40,650 nucleotides of DNA from Bacillota bacterium (GCA_017889675.1 JAGGAA010000006.1:1-40650), one strand, 5' to 3'; positions 31,120 to 40,588 are shown, counted from the stretch's first letter. The notes: generated by a model from the letters alone, not told the origin. Numbers and translations are program-made.

Positions 31120-32373
31120 ATGTATAAAAAATCAGTATTGCCAAATGGAATTCGCGTCGTATCGGAAACGATTCCGTATGTGAAATCAGTTAGTATGGGC
31201 GTATGGCTGGCAACAGGATCAAGGTTTGAAGAGGAATATAATCATGGAGTTTCTCATTTTATTGAGCACTTGATGTTTAAAGGAACGGCACGGCGTTCAG
31301 CCAAGGATATTGCTGAGATAGTTGATGCTGTTGGTGGGCAATTGAATGCGTTTACTGCCAAAGAATGTACTTGTTATTACTTGAAGGTTTTGGATTCTCA
31401 TGCTGATTTAGCTATGGATATTCTAAGCGATATGCTGCTTGCATCAAAATTTGCCGAAGAAGACATTGAACGTGAGCGCCAGGTAGTACTTGAAGAAGTA
31501 CATATGTATGAAGACTCACCAGATGAATTGGTTCATGACATTCATTTGGATACCGTGTGGCCTGTCCACCCGCTTGGACGGAATATTTTAGGCACGACTG
31601 ATTCAATTGAACGATTTAATCGCGATTCAGTAATGAAATATTACCATGATTTTTACACTCCAGATAATTTGGTAATTGCTGCTGCCGGCAATATAAGCCA
31701 TGAAGAGTTTGTAGGATTAGTAGCTCGCTATTTTAGTGACTTTAAAGGACAAAAAAGAAAATTGGCGATAACTACCCCGGCCTTTGCACCAGCCAGAACG
31801 ATTATTAACAAAGATTCCGAGCAAGTGCACATATGTTTAGGTGCATTAAGTGTGCCGCTAGAGCATCCCCAAATCTATCCTGCGTATATTTTTAATAATA
31901 TGCTAGGCGGAGGAATAAGTTCTAAACTGTTCCAAGCTATCCGCGAAGAGCGTGGTCTGGCCTATTCTATTTATTCTTATCAAAATAGTTATAAAGATTC
32001 CGGATTGCTTACCGTTTATGCAGGCACTCGTCCGGGAAATGTAAATCAAGTGTTGGATCTTATTATAGAAAACTTGAAGGATTTTAAAATGAAAGGCATA
32101 ACTGAGCAGGAACTGACTAAGTCAAAAGAGCAAATAAAGGGGAGCCTGCTGCTGGGCTTAGAGAGTTCAAGCAGCAGGATGTCCCGTATTGGCAAGATGG
32201 AAGTTACTTTAGAAAAATTTGTTTCTTTAGATGAAGTTGTAAGCAAAATTGACAGGGTAACGCTAGATGAGGTAAACCAGATGATTGAGCAAATGCTTGT
32301 TGCTGAAAAACTGTGTTTTACTGCGCTAGGCCCTGCTGACTCATTAAATATTAATACTGATTTCAGTTTTTAA
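31120..32373 (+). CDS. M16 family zinc peptidase (YmxG/MlpA-like)
   Basis: VSHFIEHLMFKGTARRSAKDIAEIVDAVGGQLNAFTAKECTCYY (HxxEH). ATG at 31120 after AAGGAGA; listed start at 30982 lies inside a hairpin. Confidence 0.93.
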   Translation: MYKKSVLPNGIRVVSETIPYVKSVSMGVWLATGSRFEEEYNHGVSHFIEHLMFKGTARRSAKDIAEIVDAVGGQLNAFTAKECTCYYLKVLDSHADLAMDILSDMLLASKFAEEDIERERQVVLEEVHMYEDSPDELVHDIHLDTVWPVHPLGRNILGTTDSIERFNRDSVMKYYHDFYTPDNLVIAAAGNISHEEFVGLVARYFSDFKGQKRKLAITTPAFAPARTIINKDSEQVHICLGALSVPLEHPQIYPAYIFNNMLGGGISSKLFQAIREERGLAYSIYSYQNSYKDSGLLTVYAGTRPGNVNQVLDLIIENLKDFKMKGITEQELTKSKEQIKGSLLLGLESSSSRMSRIGKMEVTLEKFVSLDEVVSKIDRVTLDEVNQMIEQMLVAEKLCFTALGPADSLNINTDFSF

Positions 32374-32386
32374 GAAGGAGAATAGT

Positions 32387-32830
32387 ATGGCAAGAGGATT
32401 TGAGGTAATTAGTCAATATAGAGAATCAGATATAAAATTACCGATTCGTAAGACTGCGTTAAGTGCCGGGTATGATCTTACAATTGCCCAAGACATTACT
32501 TTACTTCCAGGAAAGGTTATCTTAGTTCCAACAGGAGTTAAAGCCTATATGGAAGAAGACGAATATCTCGGTATTCATATTCGTTCTGGTTTGGCTATTA
32601 AGCATAGCTTGAGTTTAATTAATGGGCAAGGTATTATTGATGCCGATTATTATAATAATCAGGAAAATGAGGGACATATTTTACTTCCCGTTTTTAATCA
32701 GGGATCAGAACTTGTGATAATTACCAAAGGAACCAGACTAGCCCAGGGAATTTTTTATAAGTACCTAAAAACAGATAACGATTGCGTCAATAATCTTCGT
32801 TCAGGCGGTTTTGGGAGTACAGGACAGTAA
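32387..32830 (+). CDS. dut: dUTP diphosphatase family protein
   Basis: LSAGYDLTIAQD...VPTGVKAYMEEDEYLGIHIRSGLAIKHSLSLINGQGIIDADYYNN...TRLAQGIFYKY...GGFGSTGQ. Confidence 0.88.
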   Translation: MARGFEVISQYRESDIKLPIRKTALSAGYDLTIAQDITLLPGKVILVPTGVKAYMEEDEYLGIHIRSGLAIKHSLSLINGQGIIDADYYNNQENEGHILLPVFNQGSELVIITKGTRLAQGIFYKYLKTDNDCVNNLRSGGFGSTGQ

Positions 32831-32905
32831 CAAATGGCGATTTCCTTTCATAACTTATGCTAATTCGCCATATACATTGGTAGAAGCAGGTTAAGGAGGG
32901 CTACT

Positions 32906-33226
32906 GTGTATACCTGGATGACATTAGTACTGGTTGTCTTGATGGTTATGGGGTCTGTTTGGGTACGTGTTTGCCACTCTCGGATGTCCTTGGACAATAT
33001 ACCCTCAGTTGAGCCAAAGCCATCGCCCTTTGCTAATGCCGTACGAGATTTAGTTGCCACTGCCGGCGGCGTATATATTTCTTTGGTAATGATTGTTTCA
33101 TTTTTAAAATTGGAGATACCTGAACGGATAACTGTCAGTATAATTATGTTCGATCCGCTGGCGATGACGGCTATAGTAGTGGCGGTTGTTCAACCGTTTT
33201 TTGTTAAACTATTTGATAGCAAGTAG
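32906..33226 (+). CDS. Hypothetical membrane protein (106 aa)
   Basis: Multiple hydrophobic segments; AAGGAGGGC RBS upstream; no family recognised. Confidence 0.6.
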   Translation: MYTWMTLVLVVLMVMGSVWVRVCHSRMSLDNIPSVEPKPSPFANAVRDLVATAGGVYISLVMIVSFLKLEIPERITVSIIMFDPLAMTAIVVAVVQPFFVKLFDSK

Positions 33227-33234
33227 GTGAAAGT

Positions 33235-33498
33235 ATGCGGATAAGTGAAATGACTGGAAAAGAAGTTATTAATTTGGGAGATGGTGCGCGGTTAGGTATC
33301 GTTGGTGAGTGTGAGCTTACTTTTGACAGTCGCTCTGGTGTTATTGGTGGATTAATTCTGCCCAAAAGAAATACACTATTTAACTTTTTAGGTGACAATC
33401 AGCTAGTAACAATACCATGGCAGGCAATCAAACGCATAGGAGATGAAGTTGTTATTGTTGATTTAAATAACGCTTATGATCACATGTATTCTAGATGA
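33235..33498 (+). CDS. PRC-barrel protein, YlmC/YmxH family
   Basis: MRISEMTGKEVINLGDGARLGIVGECELTFDSRSGVIGGLILP...IPWQAIKRIGDEVVIVDL. Confidence 0.9.
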   Translation: MRISEMTGKEVINLGDGARLGIVGECELTFDSRSGVIGGLILPKRNTLFNFLGDNQLVTIPWQAIKRIGDEVVIVDLNNAYDHMYSR

Positions 33499-33525
33499 TC
33501 GGGAATAAAAAGTGTTGTACTTGTT

Positions 33526-33569
33526 AAGCCTAACATTAAACTGTATATCAGACTAATGTTAGGAGGCTT
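33526..33569 (+). promoter_or_regulatory. Inverted repeat sequestering the RBS of the downstream stress-protein gene
   Basis: AAGCCTAACATTA (33526-33538) pairs with TAATGTTA(GGA)GGCTT (33554-33569); SD AGGAGG lies inside the 3' arm. Confidence 0.65.
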
Positions 33570-33573
33570 ATTA

Positions 33574-34254
33574 ATGTCAATAACGAACAATTCTACAGGT
33601 GCTATGCAAGGAAATATTGGGAAGCAGCCAACAGCTCAACCTACAGGCCAGACAGGAAACGCTTTAGTAAATAGCTATACAGGTGGTCAAGCGCAAACTG
33701 CAAATCTCCAAACACAAACTACGAGTTCTGCGGCGCAAACTAAGTCACCTGGAATGCAGGCAGGTACTACGGGAGTTAAAAGCGTAATTGGTGTATTTAA
33801 TTCTCGTGATAATGCTGAGCAGGCAGTAAATGCTCTTAGAACGAAAGGCTTTACAACCGAAGAAATAAATATTGTTTCCAAAAACAAAAAGCAGCAAGGC
33901 CAAGATACTGAATATGTTGAAGATGATATTACCGATGGTGCCCTAGCAGGTGGCACGTTAGGCGGTATTGGCGGTTTGCTTTTGGGAGCAGGTGCTTTAG
34001 CCATTCCTGGTGTAGGACCAGTACTAGCCGCTGGGCCAATTGCTGCCGCTTTGAGTGGGGCGGTAGCAGGCGGTATTACGGGTGGGCTTATTGATTGGGG
34101 CATTCCGGCTGAAGTAGGAAGACGCTATGAACAAGAGGTAGCACAAGGTGGAATTCTGGCAATAATCCGCTCTGATGCCGCGAAAGCGAATCAAGCAGCT
34201 CAGATCCTGCGTCAAAACGGGGCAAAAGACGTAGAAACTCATGCATTAACCTAA
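33574..34254 (+). CDS. General stress protein 17M/YflT-like domain protein
   Basis: VIGVFNSRDNAEQAVNALRTKGFTTEEINIVSKNK... plus Gly/Ala-rich hydrophobic segment; Q/T-rich N-terminus. Confidence 0.8.
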   Translation: MSITNNSTGAMQGNIGKQPTAQPTGQTGNALVNSYTGGQAQTANLQTQTTSSAAQTKSPGMQAGTTGVKSVIGVFNSRDNAEQAVNALRTKGFTTEEINIVSKNKKQQGQDTEYVEDDITDGALAGGTLGGIGGLLLGAGALAIPGVGPVLAAGPIAAALSGAVAGGITGGLIDWGIPAEVGRRYEQEVAQGGILAIIRSDAAKANQAAQILRQNGAKDVETHALT

Positions 34255-34309
34255 ACATAGTTTTCACTGGAATGTCGTGGATGAATAAATAAACAGCTTT
34301 TAATATTTA

Positions 34310-34339
34310 TTGACAATGATGGAACCTTTGGTATAGAAT
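34310..34339 (+). promoter_or_regulatory. Predicted promoter of lysine riboswitch/dapB operon
   Basis: TTGACA (34310-34315), 16-18 bp spacer, TATAGAAT (34332-34339). Confidence 0.75.
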
Positions 34340-34372
34340 GTGTATAAAATGAATAAGCAACATCCTGTAAAG

Positions 34373-34541
34373 GATGAAGTAGAGGTGCGGGAGTCAAAAG
34401 TACTTTCAGTGAGAGTGGAATCGATGAGCTGAAAGAAAAGGGGCGACCGCCGAAGTAAGAAAGAATGCCGAATCTTCTTACTGGTCTTACATCAAATAGA
34501 TTTAAGACTGTCACCATTACTTGGTGGAGTGCTATCTCATC
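34373..34541 (+). ncRNA. Lysine riboswitch (L box)
   Basis: Conserved L-box blocks: AGAGGTGCGGGAGTCAAAAGTA, GAAAAGGGGCGACCGCCGAAGTAAG, CTTACTGGTCTTAC...AAGACTGTCA, GGTGGAGTGCTATCTC; upstream of lysine pathway genes. Confidence 0.95.
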
Positions 34542-34600
34542 TGGTCAGGGACGATATATATACACATATATTTTCCTAAGGTCAGAAAAATGCTGTTTTG

Positions 34601-34638
34601 GCAGCTGGTGAGAAATGCGCTCACCAGCTGCTTTTCTT
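34601..34638 (+). terminator. Riboswitch expression-platform terminator
   Basis: GCAGCTGGTGAG-aaatgcg-CTCACCAGCTGC-TTTTCTT, perfect 12-bp stem. Confidence 0.9.
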
Positions 34639-34661
34639 ATTAAACAGGAGGTGGATAGCGC

Positions 34662-35456
34662 TTGATTAGAGTGATGGTATGTGGCGCTTATGGCAAAATG
34701 GGACGGGAAGTATTGCGAGCAGTTCATAAGGACCCGCATTTAAGCGTAGTCGGAGCAGTAGATATAAATTCCGACTTTGCCGATGTAGGCGATATTATCG
34801 GCGCAGGAAAAACAGGAGTAACGGTTGGCAATGACTTAGTTACTGTTGTCAATGAAACTAAACCACAAGTTATGGTTGATTTCACTAATCCGCAATCAGT
34901 TTTAAGCAACATTAAAATTGCCATAAAAAATGGCGTCTGCCCAGTTGTGGGTACAACCGGATTAACGGAAACTGATATTGAGGATATTCGTGAGCTATGT
35001 GCAGCTTCCAAGGTTAATGCAATTATTTCACCTAATTTTTCCATAGGTGCTATTCTTATGATGAAACTTTCCCAAGAGGCCGCCAAGTATTTGCCGCATG
35101 TTGAAATTATCGAGATGCATCATGATCAAAAGCTGGATGCCCCATCTGGCACAGGTCTTAGAACCGCTGAATTAATTGCCAGTGTACGGGGAACAATGCA
35201 GCAAGGCCATCCAGATGAGAAAGAAAAACTGACTGGTGCTCGTGGCGGTGATTTGTCAGGTATTCGATTGCACAGTGTTCGACTGCCTGGCTATGTAGCT
35301 CACCAGGAAGTGATTTTCGGTGGATTAGGCCAAACCCTAACGATTCGCCATGACTCAATATCCAGAGAATCGTTTATGCCGGGAGTAGTACTGGCTTGTA
35401 AAAAAGTGCTAACTGTTGATGGGCTGATTTTTGGTCTTGAACATATAATGGGCTAA
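34662..35456 (+). CDS. dapB: 4-hydroxy-tetrahydrodipicolinate reductase
   Basis: IRVMVCGAYGKMGREVLRAV...VGTTGLTE...EIIEMHHDQKLDAPSGTGLRTAELI. Confidence 0.97.
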   Translation: MIRVMVCGAYGKMGREVLRAVHKDPHLSVVGAVDINSDFADVGDIIGAGKTGVTVGNDLVTVVNETKPQVMVDFTNPQSVLSNIKIAIKNGVCPVVGTTGLTETDIEDIRELCAASKVNAIISPNFSIGAILMMKLSQEAAKYLPHVEIIEMHHDQKLDAPSGTGLRTAELIASVRGTMQQGHPDEKEKLTGARGGDLSGIRLHSVRLPGYVAHQEVIFGGLGQTLTIRHDSISRESFMPGVVLACKKVLTVDGLIFGLEHIMG

Positions 35457-35530
35457 AGCGTTGCAAAGAACGAAGCCAACTTCAAATATATGAGCATATT
35501 TATGATTATTGAATGGGGGACTAATTTACA

Positions 35531-36562
35531 ATGAAAAAGTATAATGTAGCAATTTTAGGGGCAACTGGAGCAGTTGGCCAAGAATTTTTAAAACTTATTG
35601 AAGAGCGCAACTTTCCGTTTAACCAATTGAAATTGTTAGCGTCTGAACGGTCTGCAGGTAAAACTATCGAATTTATGGGTAAAGACTACATTGTTGAGGA
35701 GGCGACACCCGATTCATTTAATGATGTGCAAATTGCCTTATTTGCAGGCGGCTCAATTAGTAAAACATTAGCACCCGAGGCCGCTAAACGCGGGGCGGTT
35801 GTCATTGATAATTCAAGTGCCTTCCGCATGGACCCGAATGTACCTTTGGTCGTGCCAGAAGTTAACCCAGAGGCCATAAAAAATCATCAAGGGATTATTG
35901 CTAACCCTAACTGTTCGACAATTATTATGGTTATGGCATTAAAGCCTGTATATGATGTGGCAAAGATTAAACGTATAGTTGTTTCTACATATCAGGCTGT
36001 TTCCGGTGCTGGCAAAGAAGGCATTGATGAACTGACTGACCAAGTTAAGGCAGTTGTAGAAAATCGTCCTGTAGAAGCTAATATTTTACCGAGCGCCAGT
36101 TTGCCCAAACATTATCAAATCGCGTTTAATCTCTTACCACAAATAGACGTATTTGTTGAAGAGGATTATACCAAAGAAGAGATGAAAATGGTCAATGAGA
36201 CTCATAAAATATTCAATGACTATAACATCGGAATAACTGCGACGACGGTGAGGGTGCCGGTATATCGCAGTCATTCTGAATCAATAAACATAGAGCTTAA
36301 TAGCCCGCTGTCGCCTGAAGAAGCAAAACAAGTATTGGCTAAATTTCCTGGTGTTATTGTACAAGATAACCCGGCTGAAATGTTGTATCCTATGCCACTA
36401 TATACTTCAGACAGTAATGAAGTGTTTGTTGGTCGTATTCGGGCAGACAAAACTGTGCCTTATGGATTAAATATGTGGGTAGTAGGCGATCAAATTCGCA
36501 AAGGTGCAGCGCTTAATGCTGTGCAAATAGCTGAGTATATGATTGATCATAATTTAATTTGA
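35531..36562 (+). CDS. asd: Aspartate-semialdehyde dehydrogenase
   Basis: VAILGATGAVGQEFLKLIEERNFP...NPNCSTIIMVMALKP...VSTYQAVSGAGKEGIDEL. Confidence 0.97.
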   Translation: MKKYNVAILGATGAVGQEFLKLIEERNFPFNQLKLLASERSAGKTIEFMGKDYIVEEATPDSFNDVQIALFAGGSISKTLAPEAAKRGAVVIDNSSAFRMDPNVPLVVPEVNPEAIKNHQGIIANPNCSTIIMVMALKPVYDVAKIKRIVVSTYQAVSGAGKEGIDELTDQVKAVVENRPVEANILPSASLPKHYQIAFNLLPQIDVFVEEDYTKEEMKMVNETHKIFNDYNIGITATTVRVPVYRSHSESINIELNSPLSPEEAKQVLAKFPGVIVQDNPAEMLYPMPLYTSDSNEVFVGRIRADKTVPYGLNMWVVGDQIRKGAALNAVQIAEYMIDHNLI

Positions 36563-36572
36563 GGTGTACAAA

Positions 36573-37793
36573 ATGCGAATAATTGTCCAGAAGTTCGGGG
36601 GCACATCTGTAGCATCACCTGAAGTGCGGGAACTTGTACTGCGCAAGATTGAAATAGCGCGGGATCAAGGCTTTAATCCGGTAGTTGTAGTTTCGGCTAT
36701 GGGACGTCAGGGAGCTCCTTACGCTACAGATACACTAATCGATATTGCGCGGTCAGCCTATAAGAATATTGCTGACCGCGAGCTTGATCAGATTATGTGC
36801 TGCGGCGAAATGATCTCAGCCGTGATTATGGCCGGTACGCTGCAGGCCGCTGGTATGGACGCAGTTATGTTAACGGGAGGAAATGCGGGTATTATTACTG
36901 ATGATAACTTTACTGACGCTCGTATTTCAAAATGTGATCCAACACGGATAATCAGTTATTTAAAACAGGGAAAAGTACCTGTTGTGTGTGGCTTTCAAGG
37001 TATGACGGGTGAAGGTGAATTTACTACCTTGGGACGCGGTGGCAGCGATACTAGTGCAGCAGTCTTAGGTGCAGCTTTAAAGGCTGACATGATCGAAATA
37101 TATACAGATGTTGAAGGCATTATGACAGCTGATCCAAGAATTGTTGAGAATGCGAAAATTCTTGATTGCATAAGTTATGGGGAAGTATGTCAACTGGCTC
37201 ATCAAGGGGCTAAGGTAATACATCCCCGCGCAGTTGAAATTGCTATGCAAAAAAATATTCCCCTTGTAGTAAAATCAACATTTTCAGAAGCTCCCGGTAC
37301 ACTTATTACGAATATCGCCAAAGAAGACAACGATAACGTAAATGTAGTTGACCGTGTCGCCACAGGTGTAACCTATTTGGCTAATATTGTTCAGGTTAAA
37401 GTTCACCTTGATGATACTATGGGAAATGATGCAAGTTTTAAGGTATTTAAGACAATGGCTGATAATGGTATTAGCGTCGATTTAATTAATATTCATCCAG
37501 GCGAGATCATGTTTACTATTAATGCTGATCAGGCCGAAAAAGCATCAATAAAACTCAAACGTCTAAGTTGTAAATTTGAAATACTGGAACATTGTGCAAA
37601 GGTATCTGTAGTTGGTGGCGGAATGCGAGAAGTACCAGGCGTGATGGCAAATTTTATTGAAGCTCTGTCTCGTAATAAAATTGTTATTCTCCAGACAGTT
37701 GACTCCCATACATCTATTTCTGTGCTTGTGCCACAAAGTGATGTTGGGGCTGCTGTAAAATCGCTTCATGAGAAATTTGGCTTATCAAATTAA
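36573..37793 (+). CDS. Aspartate kinase (single polypeptide with C-terminal ACT domains)
   Basis: IIVQKFGGTSVASPEVRELV...GRGGSDTSAAVLGAALKAD...EIYTDVEGIMTADPRIV. dapG/lysC-type. Confidence 0.95.
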   Translation: MRIIVQKFGGTSVASPEVRELVLRKIEIARDQGFNPVVVVSAMGRQGAPYATDTLIDIARSAYKNIADRELDQIMCCGEMISAVIMAGTLQAAGMDAVMLTGGNAGIITDDNFTDARISKCDPTRIISYLKQGKVPVVCGFQGMTGEGEFTTLGRGGSDTSAAVLGAALKADMIEIYTDVEGIMTADPRIVENAKILDCISYGEVCQLAHQGAKVIHPRAVEIAMQKNIPLVVKSTFSEAPGTLITNIAKEDNDNVNVVDRVATGVTYLANIVQVKVHLDDTMGNDASFKVFKTMADNGISVDLINIHPGEIMFTINADQAEKASIKLKRLSCKFEILEHCAKVSVVGGGMREVPGVMANFIEALSRNKIVILQTVDSHTSISVLVPQSDVGAAVKSLHEKFGLSN

Positions 37794-37808
37794 TAAGGGG
37801 CGAGTGTA

Positions 37809-38690
37809 ATGAAAAATTTCGGGCAAGTCTTAACCGCAATGGTAACCCCGTTTAATGCTGACTATAGTGTGAATTATAGTGAAGTTGCTAATTTGGCGAA
37901 ATATCTTGTAAATAACGGTTCTGATGGATTGGTAGTTGCGGGCAGCACTGGTGAAGCGGCTACATTAGCTACAGATGAAAAGCTGAAATTGTTCAAAGTA
38001 GTATTGGAGGCTGTAGGTGATAAGGCTACTGTCATTGCTGGCACCGGTTCAAACGATACGAGAGCTTCTATTGAATTGACTAAAGAAGCTGAAAAGATTG
38101 GTGTGCATGGCGCAATGCTTGTTGGTCCCTATTATAATAAGCCGCCGCAAGAAGGTTATTACCAGCATTTTAAAGCCATTGCGGACTCAACAATGCTGCC
38201 ATTGATCGTATATAATGTTCCTGGACGTACCGCTTCTAATATGTTACCAACAACCATTGCGCGTTTGGCCGAAATTGAGAATATTGTTGCTGTTAAAGAA
38301 GCAAGTGGCAGCCTAGACCAAGTTTCTGAAATTATCCGCACAACACCCAATGACTTTTGGGTGTATAGTGGGGATGATGGGCTGACCTTACCGATCTTGT
38401 CTGTAGGTGGCTGCGGGGTAATTAGTGTGGCCGCTCATGTTGTAGGTAACCGTATGCAGGAAATGATAACCTCGTTTTTGGCTGGTGATCTGAATAAAGC
38501 GCAGGCATTACATCTTGAACTTATGCCTTTCTTTAAAGTTATCTTTGTTACTACCAATCCAATACCTATCAAAAAAGCTGTAAATATTCTTGGAATAAAT
38601 GCAGGCCCAGTAAGACTGCCGTTAGTGTCTCTTACAGCGAGTGAAGAGGAACAACTAAAAAATGTAATGCAGGCAATAGGAGCTTTATAA
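37809..38690 (+). CDS. dapA: 4-hydroxy-tetrahydrodipicolinate synthase
   Basis: LTAMVTPFNADYSVNYSEVANLAKYLVNNGSDGLVVAGSTGEAATL...YNVPGRTASNM...VAVKEASGS. Confidence 0.97.
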   Translation: MKNFGQVLTAMVTPFNADYSVNYSEVANLAKYLVNNGSDGLVVAGSTGEAATLATDEKLKLFKVVLEAVGDKATVIAGTGSNDTRASIELTKEAEKIGVHGAMLVGPYYNKPPQEGYYQHFKAIADSTMLPLIVYNVPGRTASNMLPTTIARLAEIENIVAVKEASGSLDQVSEIIRTTPNDFWVYSGDDGLTLPILSVGGCGVISVAAHVVGNRMQEMITSFLAGDLNKAQALHLELMPFFKVIFVTTNPIPIKKAVNILGINAGPVRLPLVSLTASEEEQLKNVMQAIGAL

Positions 38691-38700
38691 TTAAATTTTT

Positions 38701-38730
38701 GACCGGTAGCGAGTGCTGCCGGTTTTTTTG
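38701..38730 (+). terminator. Intrinsic terminator after dapA
   Basis: ACCGGTAGC-gagt-GCTGCCGGT followed by TTTTTTT. Confidence 0.87.
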
Positions 38731-38782
38731 CATGTCTAGACAATATTTGCATATAATATTCCAGAGTGAGCAGTACCACTTG

Positions 38783-38811
38783 TTGTCAGAGGTTGTTAAA
38801 TAGGTTATAAT
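38783..38811 (+). promoter_or_regulatory. Predicted promoter of RNase J gene
   Basis: TTGTCA (38783-38788), 17-bp spacer, TATAAT (38806-38811). Confidence 0.75.
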
Positions 38812-38919
38812 TATTGACAAGTGGGCAGGACGGCCGGTTTTTTTATGTAGCGGTTTAATGAACGGGCGGTTAGAACGTAAGGAATACTAAATTTAAAAAT
38901 TCTGGAGGTGTATGTTTTT

Positions 38920-40584
38920 TTGTCACGACAACCAAACAAAGTGCAGATAATTCCCTTGGGCGGGATGGGGGAAATTGGTAAAAACATGACTGTTATCCGT
39001 TACGGTGATGAGATAATAGTAATTGATTCTGGCTTGATGTTTCCCGAAGACGACATGCTTGGCATTGATCTGGTTATTCCTGATATTACCTATCTGATGG
39101 ACAACCGTGATTTAGTTAAAGCAATTGTGTTGACACATGGTCATGAAGACCATATTGGGGCTTTGCCATATGTGTTAAAACAGCTGGATGTACCTGTATA
39201 TGGAACTCGCTTGACGATTGGAATTTTAGAAGGACGTTTAAAAGAAAATAATGTCTCTACCAATAATTTGCAGGCTGTTAAACCAGGCGACCAAATTCAA
39301 ATTGGTAATTTCAAAATAGATTTTATTCGGGTAAGCCATAGTATCGCTGACGCAGCTGCGTTAGCCATAAAGACACCCGCAGGGGTGATTGTCCATACAG
39401 GTGATTTTAAGCTTGATCAAACGCCGGTAGATGGTAAGGTTACCGATTTTCACAAATTTGCTGAGCTGGGTGATCAGGGGGTGCTAGTGCTTTTAGCCGA
39501 CAGCACCAACGCCGAGCGCCCTGGTTATACGCAGAGTGAAAAATCGGTTGGTGTAACTTTTGATGAAACGTTTCGTACAGCGCGTGAACGTATTATTATT
39601 GCTTCTTTTTCGTCCAATATTCATCGAATTCAGCAGGCCATCGATACTGCTTGTAAGTATCGACGCAAGGTAGCGATACTTGGCCGGAGTATGGTCAATG
39701 TTGTTACTATTGCGCTGGAACTAGGCTATTTGAATGTACCAGAAGGCGTGATTATCAATGTTGATGAAATTAATAATTACCCAGCATCAGGAATTGTCAT
39801 TTTAACAACAGGGAGCCAAGGTGAGCCAATGTCGGCACTAACCAGAATGGCTATGTCAGATCATAAAAAAGTCGAGATTATTCCGGGCGATACAGTAATT
39901 ATTTCGGCTACGCCAATACCAGGTAATGAGAAGTTAGTTTCACGCACAATAGATTTTCTTTTTAGGCAGGGAGCAGAAGTTGTGTATGAGTCAACCTCGG
40001 GGATTCACGTTTCGGGGCATGCTAGTCAAGAAGAACTTAAATTAATGCACAATCTTATACGGCCTAAGTTTTTTATCCCCGTACATGGAGAATATCGACA
40101 TTTAATCAAGCATTCCCAATTGGCACAAGCATTGGGGATGCCGAAGGAAAATATTTTTATTGCTGAAAATGGGCAAACACTAGAATTTACTGCCGAAAAA
40201 GGTGCAATCACGGGAAGGGTTACTGCTGGCAATGTTTTAATAGATGGTCTCGGAGTTGGTGATGTCGGCAACATTGTGCTAAGAGATCGCCGGCAACTTT
40301 CGCAAGATGGAATATTAATTGTTGTTGTAACTATGGATAAACAGCGTGGACAAGTCGCTGCTGGGCCAGATATTGTTTCCCGCGGCTTCGTATATGTACG
40401 TGAATCTGAGCAACTAATGGATGATGCCAAAGAGCGAGTACGACAGGCTCTGGAAAAATGTGAGCTTAATGGTGTAACCGAATGGGCGGCCATTAAATCA
40501 AATGTTCGCGACACGCTGGGCAAATATTTATATGAGCGTACGCGACGCCGTCCAATGATATTACCAATTATTATGGAAGTCTAA
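38920..40584 (+). CDS. Ribonuclease J
   Basis: VQIIPLGGMGEIGKNMTVIRYGDEIIVIDSGLMFPEDDMLGIDLVIPD...LTHGHEDHIGALPYVL...SGHASQEELKLMHNLIRPKFFIPVHGEYRHL. TTG start at 38920 after GGAGGTG. Confidence 0.95.
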   Translation: MSRQPNKVQIIPLGGMGEIGKNMTVIRYGDEIIVIDSGLMFPEDDMLGIDLVIPDITYLMDNRDLVKAIVLTHGHEDHIGALPYVLKQLDVPVYGTRLTIGILEGRLKENNVSTNNLQAVKPGDQIQIGNFKIDFIRVSHSIADAAALAIKTPAGVIVHTGDFKLDQTPVDGKVTDFHKFAELGDQGVLVLLADSTNAERPGYTQSEKSVGVTFDETFRTARERIIIASFSSNIHRIQQAIDTACKYRRKVAILGRSMVNVVTIALELGYLNVPEGVIINVDEINNYPASGIVILTTGSQGEPMSALTRMAMSDHKKVEIIPGDTVIISATPIPGNEKLVSRTIDFLFRQGAEVVYESTSGIHVSGHASQEELKLMHNLIRPKFFIPVHGEYRHLIKHSQLAQALGMPKENIFIAENGQTLEFTAEKGAITGRVTAGNVLIDGLGVGDVGNIVLRDRRQLSQDGILIVVVTMDKQRGQVAAGPDIVSRGFVYVRESEQLMDDAKERVRQALEKCELNGVTEWAAIKSNVRDTLGKYLYERTRRRPMILPIIMEV

Positions 40585-40588
40585 TGAG

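Noticed and set aside
38825-38848. GGCCGGTTTTTTTATG downstream of the RNase J promoter as a second terminator
   Set aside because: Shares GCCGGTTTTTTT with the dapA terminator but no adequate complementary 5' arm is present nearby.
40026-40523. 165-aa minus-strand ORF opposite the RNase J gene
   Set aside because: Antisense to conserved RNase J C-terminal coding sequence; Ser/Thr/Pro-rich shadow composition.
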